Positions 27,831 through 36,367 of a stretch of DNA of 64,000 nt are shown here, one piece after another. The stretch's first letter is position 1, and every line of letters starts with the position of its first letter. The DNA comes from Saprospiraceae bacterium (GTDB taxonomy: Bacteria; Bacteroidota; Bacteroidia; Chitinophagales; Saprospiraceae), in assembly GCA_028279185.1 (NCBI GenBank), contig JANQSS010000258.1, positions 124,001 to 188,000 on the forward strand, in the 5' to 3' direction. Position numbers and translations under genes: made by a program. A model generated the notes under the pieces. That model did no database searches. It was not told the origin of the DNA and saw only the letters and a list, made by a program, of their open reading frames with translations.

Positions 27831-27903
27831 GCTGCATAACGTATATGGTATGCATCGGACAAACGATAGCCCATGTCTGATGTCATACCAAGTGTTACAC
27901 AGT
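27831..27903 (-). repeat. attC-like site of cassette d2
   Basis: Plus strand GCTGCATAACG … AGTGTTACACAGT. Right core GTTACACAGT pairs 10 of 10 with ACTGTGTAAC at 28426. Inner arms GGTATGCATCGGAC / GTCTGATGTCATACC form the stem. Confidence 0.88.
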
Positions 27904-28001
27904 GTTAATTTTCCTTCTCTATTATTTTTGTCCAACAAAGCCTTGCCTTGTTTCAAATTCAATAATATTCATCTATTCTAGCAATTCTTCGAGACACTTA
28001 G

Positions 28002-28388
28002 CTATTTCTTTAGAAGGTATTCCAAATCCCAGTATGGATTTTGTTGATAATCTATCCACATACTTGGATCCAAATAATTCTTCTTCATTACTCTATACAA
28101 CTTCACTTCATCATCTAGCCGATTCTCCTTTTTGTACGACTCCAAACGCCTATACATTACTTCAAAATCTCTTCCTTTACTCGGCACGAGAACAAATTGA
28201 AATCCCCCATTCCCATCTTGAACATAGTATGATTTGCCTATTTTAACAGAGCTCAATAGCCATATAAACACCAATCCCATAGTTGAAAAAACTCCAAATG
28301 TCAATTTAAGCCATCTATTCGAGATCATATAGGTCAGATACCCAAACCTCAATATAATGGCAATTATGAAAATTAGATCGAATTGCAT
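28002..28388 (-). CDS. Membrane-anchored protein of unknown function (cassette d2)
   Basis: 128 residues. Two hydrophobic helices (LIFIIAIILRFGYLTYMI; LTFGVFSTMGLVFIWLLSS) are followed by a soluble ~75-residue tail (YYVQDGNGGFQFVLVPSKG, then MYRRLESYKKENRLDDEVKLY). No family recognised. Sole gene of its cassette. Confidence 0.68.
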   Translation of the reverse strand: MQFDLIFIIAIILRFGYLTYMISNRWLKLTFGVFSTMGLVFIWLLSSVKIGKSYYVQDGNGGFQFVLVPSKGRDFEVMYRRLESYKKENRLDDEVKLYRVMKKNYLDPSMWIDYQQNPYWDLEYLLKK

Positions 28389-28425
28389 TCTATGTCATAT
28401 TGTTTTTTAATTCAAATTCACAATA

Positions 28426-28499
28426 CTGTGTAACGGTATCGTATATGCGGCGTGACCAGCTTTTGCTGGGCATGACCGTCATATACATTGTTAGTGACA
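28426..28499 (-). repeat. attC-like site of cassette d1
   Basis: Plus strand ACTGTGTAACGG … CATTGTTAGTGAC. Right core GTTAGTGAC pairs 9 of 9 with GTCACTAAC at 29342 in the attI-like site. The stem carries GCGTGACCAGC / GCTGGGCATGAC around a TTTT loop. Confidence 0.9.
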
Positions 28500-28506
28500 G
28501 TATTAT

Positions 28507-29325
28507 CTAATAAGTAAGATGCAAACTGAATTCCATATTTTTTCGAGACTCGTCTTTATCAATAATTACAATCCCTTGTTCATATAGGTCTATTGAAAAA
28601 TTTACTCCATCATCCTTCTTAATAATTTTCCAAGCATCCGTCATGCTTTCACTCCAATATATGTCATCAAAAACAAATATACCTGCTCTACCAATACCTG
28701 ATTTAAGTGCATTAAAATATTGAAGGGTAGGTTCTTTTTTGTGATTTCCATCAATAAATATTAAATTGAATTCTTCTGCTCTTTCCATTAATTTTGGGAA
28801 TGTATTATCATATAGACCCTGAATTATTTCAAATTTTGAATTTGGCACTATTTCAGAAAATCTTTGATTAGATATTTCGCAAAGTTGTGGCAATCCTTCC
28901 ATTGTTATCAATTTACCTTTTTTCCCTTTCAATGCTTCAAGCATATAAGACCCTGAAATGCCAAGGTTAGTTCCTATTTCAAGAATTTTTGGATTGTTCA
29001 CATTCTTGGCTATGTGATATAAAAATTGACACCATTTTTCAGATGATGCTGCCTTTTTACATATATCTCTAACCGCAGCTTTTTTGTCTGAAGAAAATAT
29101 TTCGTAAGTAATTTGAGTATTATCGGAAAGAAGCTTTTTTCTATATCTTTCGCAGTTTGAAAATGAGTGCAAATCTTCCCTTTCATTAGTACCTGCTTTT
29201 GTCGTTTGATACGCAGTTAATATATTTTGAAGTGAATGATTTTCTATTTTCGATAATTTGTTCAATTCCTGTTGGTTCTTTATCCTTCTTCTCAGGATTA
29301 GTAGATGTTTAGATATTTTATTCAT
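28507..29325 (-). CDS. Class I SAM-dependent O-methyltransferase-like protein (cassette d1)
   Basis: 272 residues. The core runs from ~100: PKILEIGTNLGISGSYMLEAL (motif I), KLITMEGLPQL (acidic motif II), FNLIFIDGNHKKEPTLQYF (motif IV with IDG-H) and GIFVFDDIYWS. The IDGxH and FDD pattern resembles metal-dependent O-methyltransferases. Substrate unknown. First cassette after the attI-like site at 29342-29388. Confidence 0.82.
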   Translation of the reverse strand: MNKISKHLLILRRRIKNQQELNKLSKIENHSLQNILTAYQTTKAGTNEREDLHSFSNCERYRKKLLSDNTQITYEIFSSDKKAAVRDICKKAASSEKWCQFLYHIAKNVNNPKILEIGTNLGISGSYMLEALKGKKGKLITMEGLPQLCEISNQRFSEIVPNSKFEIIQGLYDNTFPKLMERAEEFNLIFIDGNHKKEPTLQYFNALKSGIGRAGIFVFDDIYWSESMTDAWKIIKKDDGVNFSIDLYEQGIVIIDKDESRKNMEFSLHLTY

Positions 29326-29830
29326 TTCTGATTATTTTATTGTCACTAACTCCCTTATAACCCGAACATTCCTGTATCCGAGTTACGGTTTTTTCTAAAT
29401 TTAAACTGTCTAATGGACTACTTATCGAAGTAACTACTTCTGTGCTCACATGGGTATAAACCATAGTCGTCTTCACATCAGCGTGCCCTAATAATTCCTG
29501 TATAAACTTAATACTAATTCCGCCATCATGCAAGTGCGTCGCAAAACAATGACGCAATACATGCGGCGTCACACGCTGTCTCACCTGAGCTCGCTTTGAC
29601 GCTCGTTTCACAATCTTTTGCACGCTACTCGCACAATACTTTCGGCCCGATTGCACTCCTTCAAACAAATACACCACCAGCTTATAGGCGTCACAATATC
29701 CCTGCAACGCTTCTTTTAACGATTCTGTAAACATGACAATGCGGTCTTTTTTTCCCTTGCCCCAGCTATGAACGGCTGGTTTCTATCCCACTTGATATCG
29801 CAAAGTTTGACTCCGGGCAATTCACCCTAT
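29318..29830 (-). pseudogene. Integrase 3' fragment (copy 3)
   Basis: About 510 bp nearly identical by eye to the 3' part of the integrase at 49650-50789. Homology stops near 29828, where the full gene reads on. A 1-bp loss (AGCTGGGGCAAGG here against AGCAGGAGGCAAGG) breaks the frame upstream of the KGKK catalytic Lys. The open part (29318-29734) keeps HVLRH, LLGHADV and YTHV. Lacking the N-terminal domain and Arg231 region, it cannot be active. It carries an attI-like site at its 3' end. Confidence 0.88.
29342..29388 (-). other. attI-like site 3
   Basis: Same sequence as attI-like site 2 apart from the variable core: minus strand CCGTAACTCGGATACAGGAA, then TGTTCGGGTTATAAGGGAGTTAGTGAC. The terminal GTTAGTGAC pairs with the far end of the methyltransferase cassette. 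Follows an integrase 3' fragment. Confidence 0.82.
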
Positions 29831-29867
29831 GAAGACCCTAGATTTTCCTCAATAATAAGATACATAC

Positions 29868-31991
29868 CTAGAAAACAATGACTCGCTTCAAGGCTTCACC
29901 CGACACACTTTTCATTCTTATCCAATAAACTCCAGGGTCAAGGTTCGCTCTCCACTCAGCTGTATTTGTGATTTCTGACAAAATAACTTCTCCGGTTAAG
30001 CCAATGACTTCATAAATCCTTTTCTCCTGCTTCGGGTTTGAAATCGTGATATAGTCGAATGTCGGATTGGGAAATAATGAAAAGTCTATTGAATTCGAAT
30101 TGGGGCCCTCAACACCGGATCCCACCCCATCGATGTTCATTTTGGTAAGCCCAACGTTATGGCTTATCCACAATTGTTCATTATTGGTAATGACTAGATC
30201 TTGACATTCTATGTTCAACAATCCCGAATTGGAGGGTGTGTACATTGTTGTATTGGCACCGTCGTAGTAAATTAAACCTTCTTCTCTTGTACTGATCCAA
30301 AAATCTCCTAAATGGTTTTCAAGAATTCCATTGATATAATTAGATGGATTGTTAATATTTAAATCATGTTGTGTCCAATTAAAACCATCATATTCAAGGA
30401 GAGATTCCCTCGTGGCGAACCATAAATGGCTCTTTGAGTCCTCATAAATCCAAGCTGCAATATCTATATCTCCAAATTGACCAATATCTAATTCAGTGAA
30501 CGTCTCATTTTTAAATTCGTAAATTTTATGGTCTGCATTAGAATTATCAAAACCGATTACAAATATTGAGCCAGAGGCAGTATATTCACAACCAAGGCCT
30601 TGTGCTGGCGTAATAGGGAGTGGGTATCTCCTTGAAGATCCATCTGGCTGTATTTTAACGAGTGCACCATCTGCCACACCGTAGATGTTTCCCTGTGGAT
30701 CAAATGTCAATGAACCAATTTTTTCCGGAAGGAGCCGTTCTTCTTTCAAACTATCGTCTTGAATTTGCCAAAGGGATAAGCAATTAACTCGTAGTTCACG
30801 TAACCAGTTTTCGCAGTCGTTCGGCTCATCAATGAATTTATATAAAAGACAATTGTCATTCTTTGTTGGCTTTCGTATAGTTTCCCAATGACCATTGCGA
30901 TACTTTTGGATAAGGTGCGGTGCACTGATGATTAGATTTTCATCACAATCTTTGGTAATGTCATACAAGCGCCATGCCAGAAATCCATCATTTTTCCCAT
31001 ATTGAGTCAGGCTGTTCGCATTGAACTCGAACAATTTATAATCCTGTGCCAGATTTCCACTTTCAACCCAAATAGCACCATAAGGTGTGACCAGGAGGAC
31101 CTTTGAATCTTCTGACAGAGATGCGTTTAATTGATATACAGTATCCAGGGAGAGCTGGTGATCAATTATCCGACCGACAGCATTGCGCGTATGTATTGTG
31201 ATTTCCCCAGCTTGAAATTCGTAAAATTTTTCGACATGAATATCGACGGAAATGGACGTCCAGGAATTGTTTTCATAAAGATGCAGATTTGATTCCAATG
31301 TAAATATTCCCAAATTCACATTATAAACATATTCCTGCGTTGACAACCAATGCCTGTTCTGTGAATCTATAAAATGCGCCGACTTTTCACTTTGCCATAA
31401 TGAATCCGGCAGCGCTATCGTATCCGACAAATCAACGCCATCATATCTGAATATTATATTTTCCTGGGTAAACCATAAATTATTGTCTTGGTCGACAGAA
31501 GATAATACTATACCATTTGGAAAATCAACGGAATGATCAATGAGTACTCCATTGTCCAAAGAAAATATTTTCATAGGATTTTGATATTCATTGTTTATTC
31601 TACTAACAGCGAACCATAGAACATCATTGGCAAGCACCATTTTTCCTACTCCTCGTAATGAATCATTTTGCAAGGTGAAATCTGAACCGTCAAAATAAAA
31701 TAATCTTTGTTCTTCATGTCCTACCACCCATAGATTTCCATTACTTTCAATCTCAATTTCGTCAACTCCCAATTCCAAGATACGGCTATTGCCAGGATTG
31801 AATAACGTCTCTTCTTTTGAATCCAAATCTATGACGAGTAATCCGCCTGTATTTGCACTGTATAACTTGCTTCCGTAGATTTCCGTCTCATAGGTCCTTC
31901 CTACAGCGACATACTGTTCCCAAGAGGATTGTGCCGATAGGTTGGAATAAAGATAAAGTAGACAAACTAGAGTTAGGAGGAACTTGTTCAT
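29868..31991 (-). CDS. Secreted sensor-like propeller protein with T9SS type A domain
   Basis: 707 residues. After a signal peptide (FLLTLVCLLYLYSNLSAQS) come many ligand-binding-sensor-like propeller blades (NGNLWVVGHEEQRLFYFDG, NNLWFTQENIIFRYDG, SHLWFATRESLLEYDGFNW, DFWISTREEGLIYYDG). The C-terminus (IDFSLFPNPTFDYITI … VYWIRMKSVSGEALKRVIV) is a T9SS sorting domain. Secreted by type IX and likely surface-held. No attC flanks it, and an integrase fragment begins about 40 bp past its stop. Confidence 0.85.
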   Translation of the reverse strand: MNKFLLTLVCLLYLYSNLSAQSSWEQYVAVGRTYETEIYGSKLYSANTGGLLVIDLDSKEETLFNPGNSRILELGVDEIEIESNGNLWVVGHEEQRLFYFDGSDFTLQNDSLRGVGKMVLANDVLWFAVSRINNEYQNPMKIFSLDNGVLIDHSVDFPNGIVLSSVDQDNNLWFTQENIIFRYDGVDLSDTIALPDSLWQSEKSAHFIDSQNRHWLSTQEYVYNVNLGIFTLESNLHLYENNSWTSISVDIHVEKFYEFQAGEITIHTRNAVGRIIDHQLSLDTVYQLNASLSEDSKVLLVTPYGAIWVESGNLAQDYKLFEFNANSLTQYGKNDGFLAWRLYDITKDCDENLIISAPHLIQKYRNGHWETIRKPTKNDNCLLYKFIDEPNDCENWLRELRVNCLSLWQIQDDSLKEERLLPEKIGSLTFDPQGNIYGVADGALVKIQPDGSSRRYPLPITPAQGLGCEYTASGSIFVIGFDNSNADHKIYEFKNETFTELDIGQFGDIDIAAWIYEDSKSHLWFATRESLLEYDGFNWTQHDLNINNPSNYINGILENHLGDFWISTREEGLIYYDGANTTMYTPSNSGLLNIECQDLVITNNEQLWISHNVGLTKMNIDGVGSGVEGPNSNSIDFSLFPNPTFDYITISNPKQEKRIYEVIGLTGEVILSEITNTAEWRANLDPGVYWIRMKSVSGEALKRVIVF

Positions 31992-32600
31992 GATAGTTGT
32001 ATATTCAATTATTGTTTAAGATACCAATTTAGTTGTTCATTTTCAAATGACTAAATATTGATGTGGTATTTTCAGCACTTGGTAGTAATATGATCTGACC
32101 CAAATTAATATTGTTTGGGTGAGCTAACCAAACTCAGTTTGCCAAAATTAATTACCCTACTTGAAAAATAAACAACAAAGAAAAGTGTATTATTATTTAT
32201 CACAGAATACACAAAATGATAAATACTCATGTGCATCGGTGCAAATTGGGGTTAACAGAATTTAATTTGCCTTTTCGTCGAATCCTTGTTTTTCACTAAT
32301 TGTCGATAATATCACGGCTAGCCGATATATGGAATGACTGCTGGAGAGTACGATATACCTAACCAGCCAAGTTTAGTTGGTGGCTTTTCTTATTCGTTGC
32401 CTTACTACGATGCTTATTTAAATTCAAGCTCGGCCAACAGCTTCCAATCTGAAAAAGTATCTAGACTTACCTATGAATTAGCTGTTTCTCTATCACAGCA
32501 CCATAAGCTCAATGTTCGCATTACACAATCCGTTTCGAAATTGCTCCTGGATTTAAAGAACTAATATTTTTATACTCCGTATTGGCTTTCTTTTTTTATT
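31992..32600. other. Non-cassette gap between the two arrays
   Basis: About 600 bp between the propeller gene and the last attC of the main array. It holds no convincing minus-strand gene. One plus-strand frame (32334-32564) is listed separately. No palindrome with GTT/AAC ends was found, so the array boundary lies at about 32.6 kb. Confidence 0.45.
32334..32564 (+). CDS. Possible small plus-strand gene, unknown
   Basis: 76 codons from an ATG with an in-frame stop just upstream, rich in Ser, Tyr and Leu (GGFSYSLPYYDAYLN, then LTYELAVSLSQHHKLN). No family, signal or motif is recognised. It would be the only plus-strand gene before truA, which makes it either a chance frame or the remnant of a different insertion. 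Confidence 0.3.
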   Translation: MTAGEYDIPNQPSLVGGFSYSLPYYDAYLNSSSANSFQSEKVSRLTYELAVSLSQHHKLNVRITQSVSKLLLDLKN

Positions 32601-32656
32601 GAGCCTAACGGTTGGGCTAAACGCAGTAGCCCTTTAGGGGCTACTGCGTTTTAATC
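32601..32656 (-). repeat. attC-like site of cassette c15, degenerate
   Basis: Plus strand GAGCCTAACGG with long arms ACGCAGTAGCCC / GGGGCTACTGCGT, but the right core (GTTTTAATC) does not pair with CACTGCCAAC at 34362. Distal-most site of the main array, with its R-box decayed. Confidence 0.65.
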
Positions 32657-34339
32657 TTTAGCCTCTATCATTTCTATTTGATTCAACTTATTCATTTTCT
32701 CTATTAAGTCTCCTGTGATGGCAACAACGGCAGGTTTAGGCATATTGTCCGCTTCAAAAGGCCAGCGACTTGTTGGGGCATTTAAATCTATTGTTTGCTC
32801 ACCAGGATGCTGTACACTCAAAAAAAGTGTTTTCCCATCTGGAGAGAACCAAGGCCCTGTTAATTCGGCATCTCGCGGAGCTGAGGCAACTCGAATGACT
32901 TTCCCAGCATCCTCGCCATATCTTGGGATAACAAATAAGCTGTTATTTTTGAAGGGTAGATAAGGACTGCCTTCTTTGTTCATCTTATTGCCAGACATGT
33001 CAGATGTAATCCAGAGATTACCGGACAAGTCAAAAGCCAAATTATCAGGGCACGAAAAACTGTTCTCTTCACCACCAGCTATGAAAGTAGATGCCTTGAA
33101 GCTTAATGAATCAAATGCACCACTCGTTTCTTCTATTTTCAGAATAGAACCGTGATAATCCCCTTTTGGAATATTATTGGTTAGGGAAACGAGGATATTT
33201 CCTGTGATAGGATCTATTTCTATATCTTCTGGTCTATTTAGTTTGGTTGCCCCCAATAGTTTTGCAGCCTCCCTTGCTCTGATTAAAACCTCTGTTTGGT
33301 CTCTGAACTTATTTTTTAAAACAGGCTGTGATTCCCAATCCAAGGCTAACCATTTCCCTTTTACAGTATCTGCGACATAGAGTGTTCCTTCTTTCAAAGA
33401 ATTAGGAATAGCCCCTACGAACTTATACAAATGTTCATCATTCTTATCGTCTCCTGTATAAGCTACTACACGTTTGTCCTCTAATTGGAATAAGGTGCAA
33501 CACTCATGCGCAAATCGTCCTAGAGCAATGTGCTTTTGTGCCGTGCCATCCTTTGGATCTATCTCTACTACCCAGCCATAATGTTCGGTAGGATAAGGAT
33601 AGAATTTTTCCCAACCATGGTAACCTTTACTTGTGATGGGTTGATTATTTTCGTCATAGGTCGTCTCTCCAAAAAAACTATCATAGTTTTCCTCACATGT
33701 AAGGAAGGTTTTCCATGGTGTTATGCCTCCAGAACAATTGCTATTTGTACCAATAACCGTTGACTTACCTTTAATCTGTGTATCCCAGTTTAGTTGTATT
33801 TCAGTATGCCCTGTTATCCTTCTATTATGAGAATCGTTCTCTACTACTGTCCACTTCCCATCTTGCTCTTTAATCCTTATAATACTTCCGCCAACATTAT
33901 ACATTTCTTTGTCAACCTGTTCTTTCGTTTTCTCCTTGTGAAGTTTTTTATCGTAAGCAGAAACAAAAAGCGGGTGTATATATTCGTGATTTACCCATAA
34001 CAATCCATCTTTAGGATTATTTTCGTCAAGAGGAATAAAGCACGTAAAGTCATTATTGAAACCGAAGGTATCTCTATCACTAATTTTATCGCCCCATCTG
34101 ATTATAATATGATAGTTTAAACCTTTTGTGAGTTCTAATGAATCTTTATCAGAAGGCTTCAATCCTTCTAACACAAGATTTTTTAACTTTTTAAGTTGTC
34201 GCTTTGACAGATATTCTGTGTTGATTGGCGTGGTAAGACTGCCACAACCTGTTAAAAAAGGAGGCACTGCCAATACTCCTAAACTTACCTTTCCTAAAAA
34301 AGAAATAAATTCTTTTCGACTATACTTTTTATTGTCCAT
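32651..34339 (-). CDS. PhoX/DUF839-family phosphatase-like protein (cassette c15)
   Basis: 562 residues. The N-terminus (KYSRKEFISFLGKVSLGVLAVPPFLTGC) looks like a lipoprotein or Tat-type signal. The body has PhoX features: ITPWKTFLTCEENYD, YGWVVEIDP, ALGRFAHECCTLF, NRPEDIEIDPITGNI and CPDNLAFD. PhoX is a calcium/iron alkaline phosphatase; the HEC and RPED motifs support the fold. Largest cassette, 1.7 kb. Activity inferred from family only. Confidence 0.82.
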   Translation of the reverse strand: MDNKKYSRKEFISFLGKVSLGVLAVPPFLTGCGSLTTPINTEYLSKRQLKKLKNLVLEGLKPSDKDSLELTKGLNYHIIIRWGDKISDRDTFGFNNDFTCFIPLDENNPKDGLLWVNHEYIHPLFVSAYDKKLHKEKTKEQVDKEMYNVGGSIIRIKEQDGKWTVVENDSHNRRITGHTEIQLNWDTQIKGKSTVIGTNSNCSGGITPWKTFLTCEENYDSFFGETTYDENNQPITSKGYHGWEKFYPYPTEHYGWVVEIDPKDGTAQKHIALGRFAHECCTLFQLEDKRVVAYTGDDKNDEHLYKFVGAIPNSLKEGTLYVADTVKGKWLALDWESQPVLKNKFRDQTEVLIRAREAAKLLGATKLNRPEDIEIDPITGNILVSLTNNIPKGDYHGSILKIEETSGAFDSLSFKASTFIAGGEENSFSCPDNLAFDLSGNLWITSDMSGNKMNKEGSPYLPFKNNSLFVIPRYGEDAGKVIRVASAPRDAELTGPWFSPDGKTLFLSVQHPGEQTIDLNAPTSRWPFEADNMPKPAVVAITGDLIEKMNKLNQIEMIEAKD

Positions 34340-34361
34340 ACTAATCTAATATTTTTTAAAT

Positions 34362-34438
34362 CACTGCCAACGGTTCCCGATACTCAGCGTCTCTCGACGA
34401 TAGGAGAGATATGCTGTAATCACCTATTGCTGTAGCCA
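34362..34438 (-). repeat. attC-like site of cassette c14
   Basis: Plus strand CACTGCCAACGG … CACCTATTGCTGTAGCC. The right core (GCTGTAGCC, GTT changed to GCT) pairs 7 of 9 with GGTTACAAC at 35459, so it is slightly decayed. The stem CGTCTCTCGACG / GGAGAGATATGCTG is shared with the site at 42013. Confidence 0.78.
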
Positions 34439-34454
34439 GTATTTCAAACTACAT

Positions 34455-35444
34455 TTAATTTAAGAATTTTTTTACAGCTTGTTTTACTTGTTCAACATCG
34501 CAGAAAGCAGCAATGTGTCCGCAATCTCCTGTTAATTCCAATAGTTCACATTCTAATATTTTGGCCAGTTCCTTTGAATAAATTGGGTTTACCACATGAT
34601 CTTGTTCTGCTATGATAATAAGAACTTTAGTTTTTACCCATTCCGCTAAGTCTCCTGGTTCTATACCACGATTTTTATAAATATTATGTTCGAGAATTGC
34701 TTTGAATTGTGCTAACCGGTTAAATGGATTGCCCTGCTGGTTATACCTTTTTACCATGAATTCCTCAAAGTTTTCCGATTCGAATGTTTTTGAAATATGA
34801 CTTGGGGAAGTACCTGTGAGTAACATAATATCTGTGATTCTTTTCATTGCGTAGTTCATCGCAATTGTATCATTACCAGCATCTTCGATTAAAGTTACTA
34901 TTAAATTCCACAATACCTTATCATAAAATGACCCTTTTGTAGTTCCATTAATTGCAATTAGTTGATTCATATATTCTGGATATGCTACCATCCATTCATA
35001 TGCTTGAATTCCACCCATTGAGACTCCAATCAATAAATTTATATTTTCAATCTTCAAATGATTCGTTAAAAGATCATACTGAGAATTAACCATATCTCGA
35101 ATACTTATCTCAGGAAATTTCGAATAGTTTGATGGTGAAGAAGATACACCGTTACCTAAAGCATCTATAACAACTATGTATTTGCCATTGGTATCGACAA
35201 TATTCTTTAAGTATTCTAAATTATCCTCACTTGTGCCTAAATGCCATGTAGGCATAAAAACGACATTACTTTTATCCTCATTTAAATTACCTAATGTTCT
35301 ATATCCTATTTTGCAATTCTTTATCGTATCATTTGAGGTTGTTATAAAGTTTTCAATAATGTGAATTTGTAATTCGGATTGAGAGTAAGTGGGAAGACAG
35401 AAAATACTTGCTGTAAATACTATTAATAAGTTTTTAAATGTCAT
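34455..35444 (-). CDS. Alpha/beta hydrolase, homoserine acetyltransferase-like (cassette c14)
   Basis: 329 residues. The signal peptide FTASIFCLPTYSQS is followed by a MetX-like hydrolase: IKNCKIGYRTLGNLN, VVFMPTWHLGTSEDN, GVSMGGIQAYEW with the Ser nucleophile, VLIIAEQDHVVNP carrying the acid and GDCGHIAAF the His. The signal peptide makes a biosynthetic role unlikely; a periplasmic esterase or acyltransferase is more plausible. Confidence 0.82.
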   Translation of the reverse strand: MTFKNLLIVFTASIFCLPTYSQSELQIHIIENFITTSNDTIKNCKIGYRTLGNLNEDKSNVVFMPTWHLGTSEDNLEYLKNIVDTNGKYIVVIDALGNGVSSSPSNYSKFPEISIRDMVNSQYDLLTNHLKIENINLLIGVSMGGIQAYEWMVAYPEYMNQLIAINGTTKGSFYDKVLWNLIVTLIEDAGNDTIAMNYAMKRITDIMLLTGTSPSHISKTFESENFEEFMVKRYNQQGNPFNRLAQFKAILEHNIYKNRGIEPGDLAEWVKTKVLIIIAEQDHVVNPIYSKELAKILECELLELTGDCGHIAAFCDVEQVKQAVKKFLN

Positions 35445-35458
35445 GGTTATTTTTTTAA

Positions 35459-35523
35459 GGTTACAACGGTTCGGCTATGCGTAGTGTCCCGAAGGGCATT
35501 GCGTATAGGTTTTGTTAGGGGTT
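35459..35523 (-). repeat. attC-like site of cassette c13
   Basis: Plus strand GGTTACAACGG … TTTTGTTAGGGGTT. Right core GTTAGGGGTT pairs 9 of 10 with AACACCTAAC at 36291. Stem GGCTATGCGTAGTGTCCC / GGGCATTGCGTATAGG. Confidence 0.87.
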
Positions 35524-35527
35524 GTTT

Positions 35528-36283
35528 TTATTTTTTGTCTATGTAAGTCTGTCTATATTTTTCTGTTATAGGACCTTTATTTTCAGCCCAATAGTACATG
35601 TTCTTGTCATCATGTCCGAACCAACCAACTCCATCTGCTTTGAATGTTTTGGGGTTAGCTCCTTTTACAAGTTCGTTTTTGAAGTAAACATGTGCTTCGT
35701 CTAGAATATAATAATCACTAACAATTTTTGCAGAGCTGTAATCTAGTGAGTCAACTCGTAGACTGTTCCAATAATAGAATTGGTCGTCTTTGCCCCACTC
35801 TTCGTTCACTGCAGTAAACTCCTTTGGGTTTGCTTCATCCAATAAGTCGAACTTATGAAAAACGTGTTTTCTATCATTTGACCACAAGTAGTTTTCAATT
35901 ACTTGAAACGACCTTGGATCAGCTAAATCAATTATACATTCGGTTCCACCAAACTGAATTAAAAACACATGGTTCTTATCCTTCCAAAAATAATTTTTGA
36001 CTTGCTCAAATGTTTGAGGGTCTGCGCTCACAAGAACTTCTGCATCTTTAAATACGTGGTTTTTGTCTCTTCCCAAGTCAAGATTCAGATCATGTTCGAT
36101 TGTTGCAAATGTCTCTTCGTCTGCTTCTTCAATGAGAGTGTATTCATTAGTCCAATTACCCCCATGAACCCATTTATGATATACTTCTCCATCCTTTTTT
36201 TCATAACCACTATGACAACTGCTTAAAAGTGTCACGAAAATTAGGTAGACAATTGAAATAATATTTCTTGGTAAGGTTTTCAT
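35528..36283 (-). CDS. DKNYY-domain lipoprotein (cassette c13)
   Basis: About 251 residues from Met at 36283; the longer frame starts in the attC. The signal peptide ends LLSSCHSG. The body repeats the DKNYY pattern: GRDKNHVFKDAEVLVSADPQTF, WKDKNHVFLIQF, SNDRKHVFHKFDLL, GKDDQFYYWN, GHDDKNMYYW. Each repeat has a D-K/R-x-H/Y-V/Y turn. DKNYY proteins are mostly of unknown function. Lipidated and probably periplasmic. Confidence 0.85.
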   Translation of the reverse strand: MKTLPRNIISIVYLIFVTLLSSCHSGYEKKDGEVYHKWVHGGNWTNEYTLIEEADEETFATIEHDLNLDLGRDKNHVFKDAEVLVSADPQTFEQVKNYFWKDKNHVFLIQFGGTECIIDLADPRSFQVIENYLWSNDRKHVFHKFDLLDEANPKEFTAVNEEWGKDDQFYYWNSLRVDSLDYSSAKIVSDYYILDEAHVYFKNELVKGANPKTFKADGVGWFGHDDKNMYYWAENKGPITEKYRQTYIDKK

Positions 36284-36290
36284 TTTAAAT

Positions 36291-36362
36291 AACACCTAAC
36301 GGTAATGACATCTGCCGTGCGCAGCGTACGCGAGCATGGCATGATGTCTAATGTTGTCAGTA
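36291..36362 (-). repeat. attC-like site of cassette c12
   Basis: Plus strand AACACCTAACGG … AATGTTGTCAGTA. Right core GTTGTCAGTA pairs 10 of 10 with TACTGACAAC at 37370. The stem TGACATCTGCCGTGC / GCATGGCATGATGTC is closely related to that at 50773. Confidence 0.92.
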
Positions 36363-36367
36363 GTTCA

